Made by a program: the position numbers and the translations under genes. DNA of 6,059 nt from Solirubrobacter sp044865965 (GTDB taxonomy: Bacteria > Actinomycetota > Thermoleophilia > Solirubrobacterales > Solirubrobacteraceae), in contig JBIOTP010000432.1 in assembly GCA_044865965.1 (NCBI GenBank), positions 1 through 6,059 on the forward strand, in the 5' to 3' direction. A model generated the notes under the pieces. That model did not search any database and was not told the DNA's origin. It saw only the letters and a program-made list of their open reading frames with translations. Of this stretch, positions 5,426 to 6,059 are shown one piece after another. How positions within the stretch are numbered: position 1 is the stretch's first letter; every line of letters starts with the position of its first letter.

Positions 5426-5435
5426 TCGCGTATGA
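5421..5435 (+). other. Possible 4-codon upstream reading frame (MVRV) coupled to the hydroxylase start
   Basis: ATG-GTT-CGC-GTA-TGA ends in an ATGA overlap with the hydroxylase ATG at 5432. A weak GGAAG (5412-5416) lies 4 nt before this first ATG, whereas the hydroxylase ATG has no site at a good distance. Translation could end at TGA and restart one base back. This is an alternative to the leaderless reading; both cannot hold for the same transcript, and chance is possible. Confidence 0.2.
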
Positions 5436-6059
5436 GGTTCGCGATCGTCGGCGGCGGCCCGGGCGGGCTCTACCTCTCGATCCTGCTCAGGCGGCTCGAC
5501 CACGACGTGACCGTCTACGAGCGCAACGCGCCCGACGACACGTTCGGCTTCGGCGTCGTCTTCTCGGACGAGACGCTGGGCGCCTTCGAGGCCGCCGATC
5601 CGGCGACGTACGCCGAGATCACCCGCCGCTTCGCGCGCTGGGCGGAGATCGACGTCCACTACCGCGGCGAGGTCGTCACCTCCGGCGGCCACGGGTTCTC
5701 GGCGATGGGGCGGGTGGCGCTGCTGGGTGTCCTGCAACGGCGCGCCGCCGAGCTCGGCGTCGACCTGCGCTTCCGCACCGAGGTCGAGGACGCCGAGGGC
5801 GACGTCGTGGTCGCCGCCGACGGGGTCAACAGCACGCTGCGCCGCCGCTACGAGGCGAGCTTCCGCCCCTCGCTCGACGACCGCCGCGCGAAGTACATCT
5901 GGTTCGGCACCGACCTCGTGTTCGACGCCTTTAAGTTCTTCATCAAGGAGACCGAGCACGGCGTCTTCCAGGTGCACGGCTATCCGTACAGCGACGCGAT
6001 GAGCACGTTCATCGTGGAGACCACGGAGGAGGCGTGGCGCACCGCCGGGCTCGACGCGG
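5432..6059 (+). CDS. FAD-dependent aryl-CoA hydroxylase, salicylyl-CoA 5-hydroxylase / anthraniloyl-CoA monooxygenase type (5' part)
   Basis: The first 209 codons of a flavoprotein run off the right edge. It begins MRFAIVGGGPGGLYLS, the FAD dinucleotide-binding GxGxxG (residues 7-12), with Glu30 closing the second strand to bind the ribose. A second FAD motif, ADGVNS, lies at 129-134. RNAPDDTFGFGVVFSDETL, SGGHGFSAM, AKYIWFGTD, FKFFIKETEHG and VHGYPYS are hallmarks of bifunctional salicylyl-CoA 5-hydroxylase / anthraniloyl-CoA monooxygenase. In that family a class A FAD hydroxylase domain is fused to an old-yellow-enzyme-like reductase, about 770 aa in all. Whether the second domain is present cannot be seen. 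The reaction would be hydroxylation, and in the full enzyme also ring reduction, of an aromatic acid activated as its CoA thioester. The divergent PaaX-family gene fits this pathway. The ATG is chosen because the family starts at the Rossmann strand with no extension. The exact substrate is unknown. Confidence 0.85.
   Translation, partial: MRFAIVGGGPGGLYLSILLRRLDHDVTVYERNAPDDTFGFGVVFSDETLGAFEAADPATYAEITRRFARWAEIDVHYRGEVVTSGGHGFSAMGRVALLGVLQRRAAELGVDLRFRTEVEDAEGDVVVAADGVNSTLRRRYEASFRPSLDDRRAKYIWFGTDLVFDAFKFFIKETEHGVFQVHGYPYSDAMSTFIVETTEEAWRTAGLDA

Noticed and set aside
1..6059. CRISPR arrays, tRNA/rRNA genes, insertion sequences, phage or defence genes
   Set aside because: No spaced repeats, cloverleaf-like sequence, transposase or integrase motifs, or terminal inverted repeats were seen on reading through. 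The window is almost fully accounted for by metabolic and regulatory genes.

Overview
The window is high in G+C (roughly two thirds or more by eye). Genes are tightly packed, third codon positions are mostly G or C, and GTG is used as a start. The proteins look actinobacterial. A Thermoleophilia-type (Solirubrobacter/Conexibacter-like) actinobacterium would fit, but this rests only on protein style and codon use, so it is a weak guess.

Left two thirds (1-4495): a carbohydrate-uptake and oxidation locus. At the left edge is the 5' end of an ABC-transporter ATPase gene on the minus strand. It is divergent from a compact plus-strand operon encoding a lipoprotein substrate-binding protein, two CUT1-type permeases that overlap by 4 bp, and a zinc-dependent medium-chain alcohol/polyol dehydrogenase. 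The binding protein and permeases resemble the sorbitol/mannitol (SmoEFG/MtlEFG) transporter family. The expected role is uptake of a sugar alcohol, powered by the divergent ATPase, followed by NAD-linked oxidation in the cytoplasm. The 157-bp divergent region holds two candidate promoters and several boxes of the form GCAC-N4-GTGC, probably the operators of a regulator encoded elsewhere.

Middle (4492-4640): a short convergent gap. It contains a minus-strand remnant that reads as the last ~40 residues of a malate/lactate dehydrogenase. Its stop codon overlaps the stop codon of the polyol dehydrogenase gene on the other strand.

Right part (4631-6059): a PaaX-family transcriptional regulator on the minus strand, divergent from the 5' part (209 codons) of a FAD-dependent hydroxylase. 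The hydroxylase matches the N-terminal half of bifunctional salicylyl-CoA 5-hydroxylase / anthraniloyl-CoA monooxygenase. The 45-bp space between them carries a 38-bp dyad, with 13 of 19 positions paired, that overlaps the regulator's start codon and both candidate promoters. This is a good candidate for a PaaX-type, aryl-CoA-responsive operator.

No RNA gene, CRISPR array, insertion sequence or phage feature was seen. All genes belong to known families. The points most worth checking are the dyad with its apparently leaderless start codons, the dehydrogenase remnant, and the operator boxes of the polyol locus.
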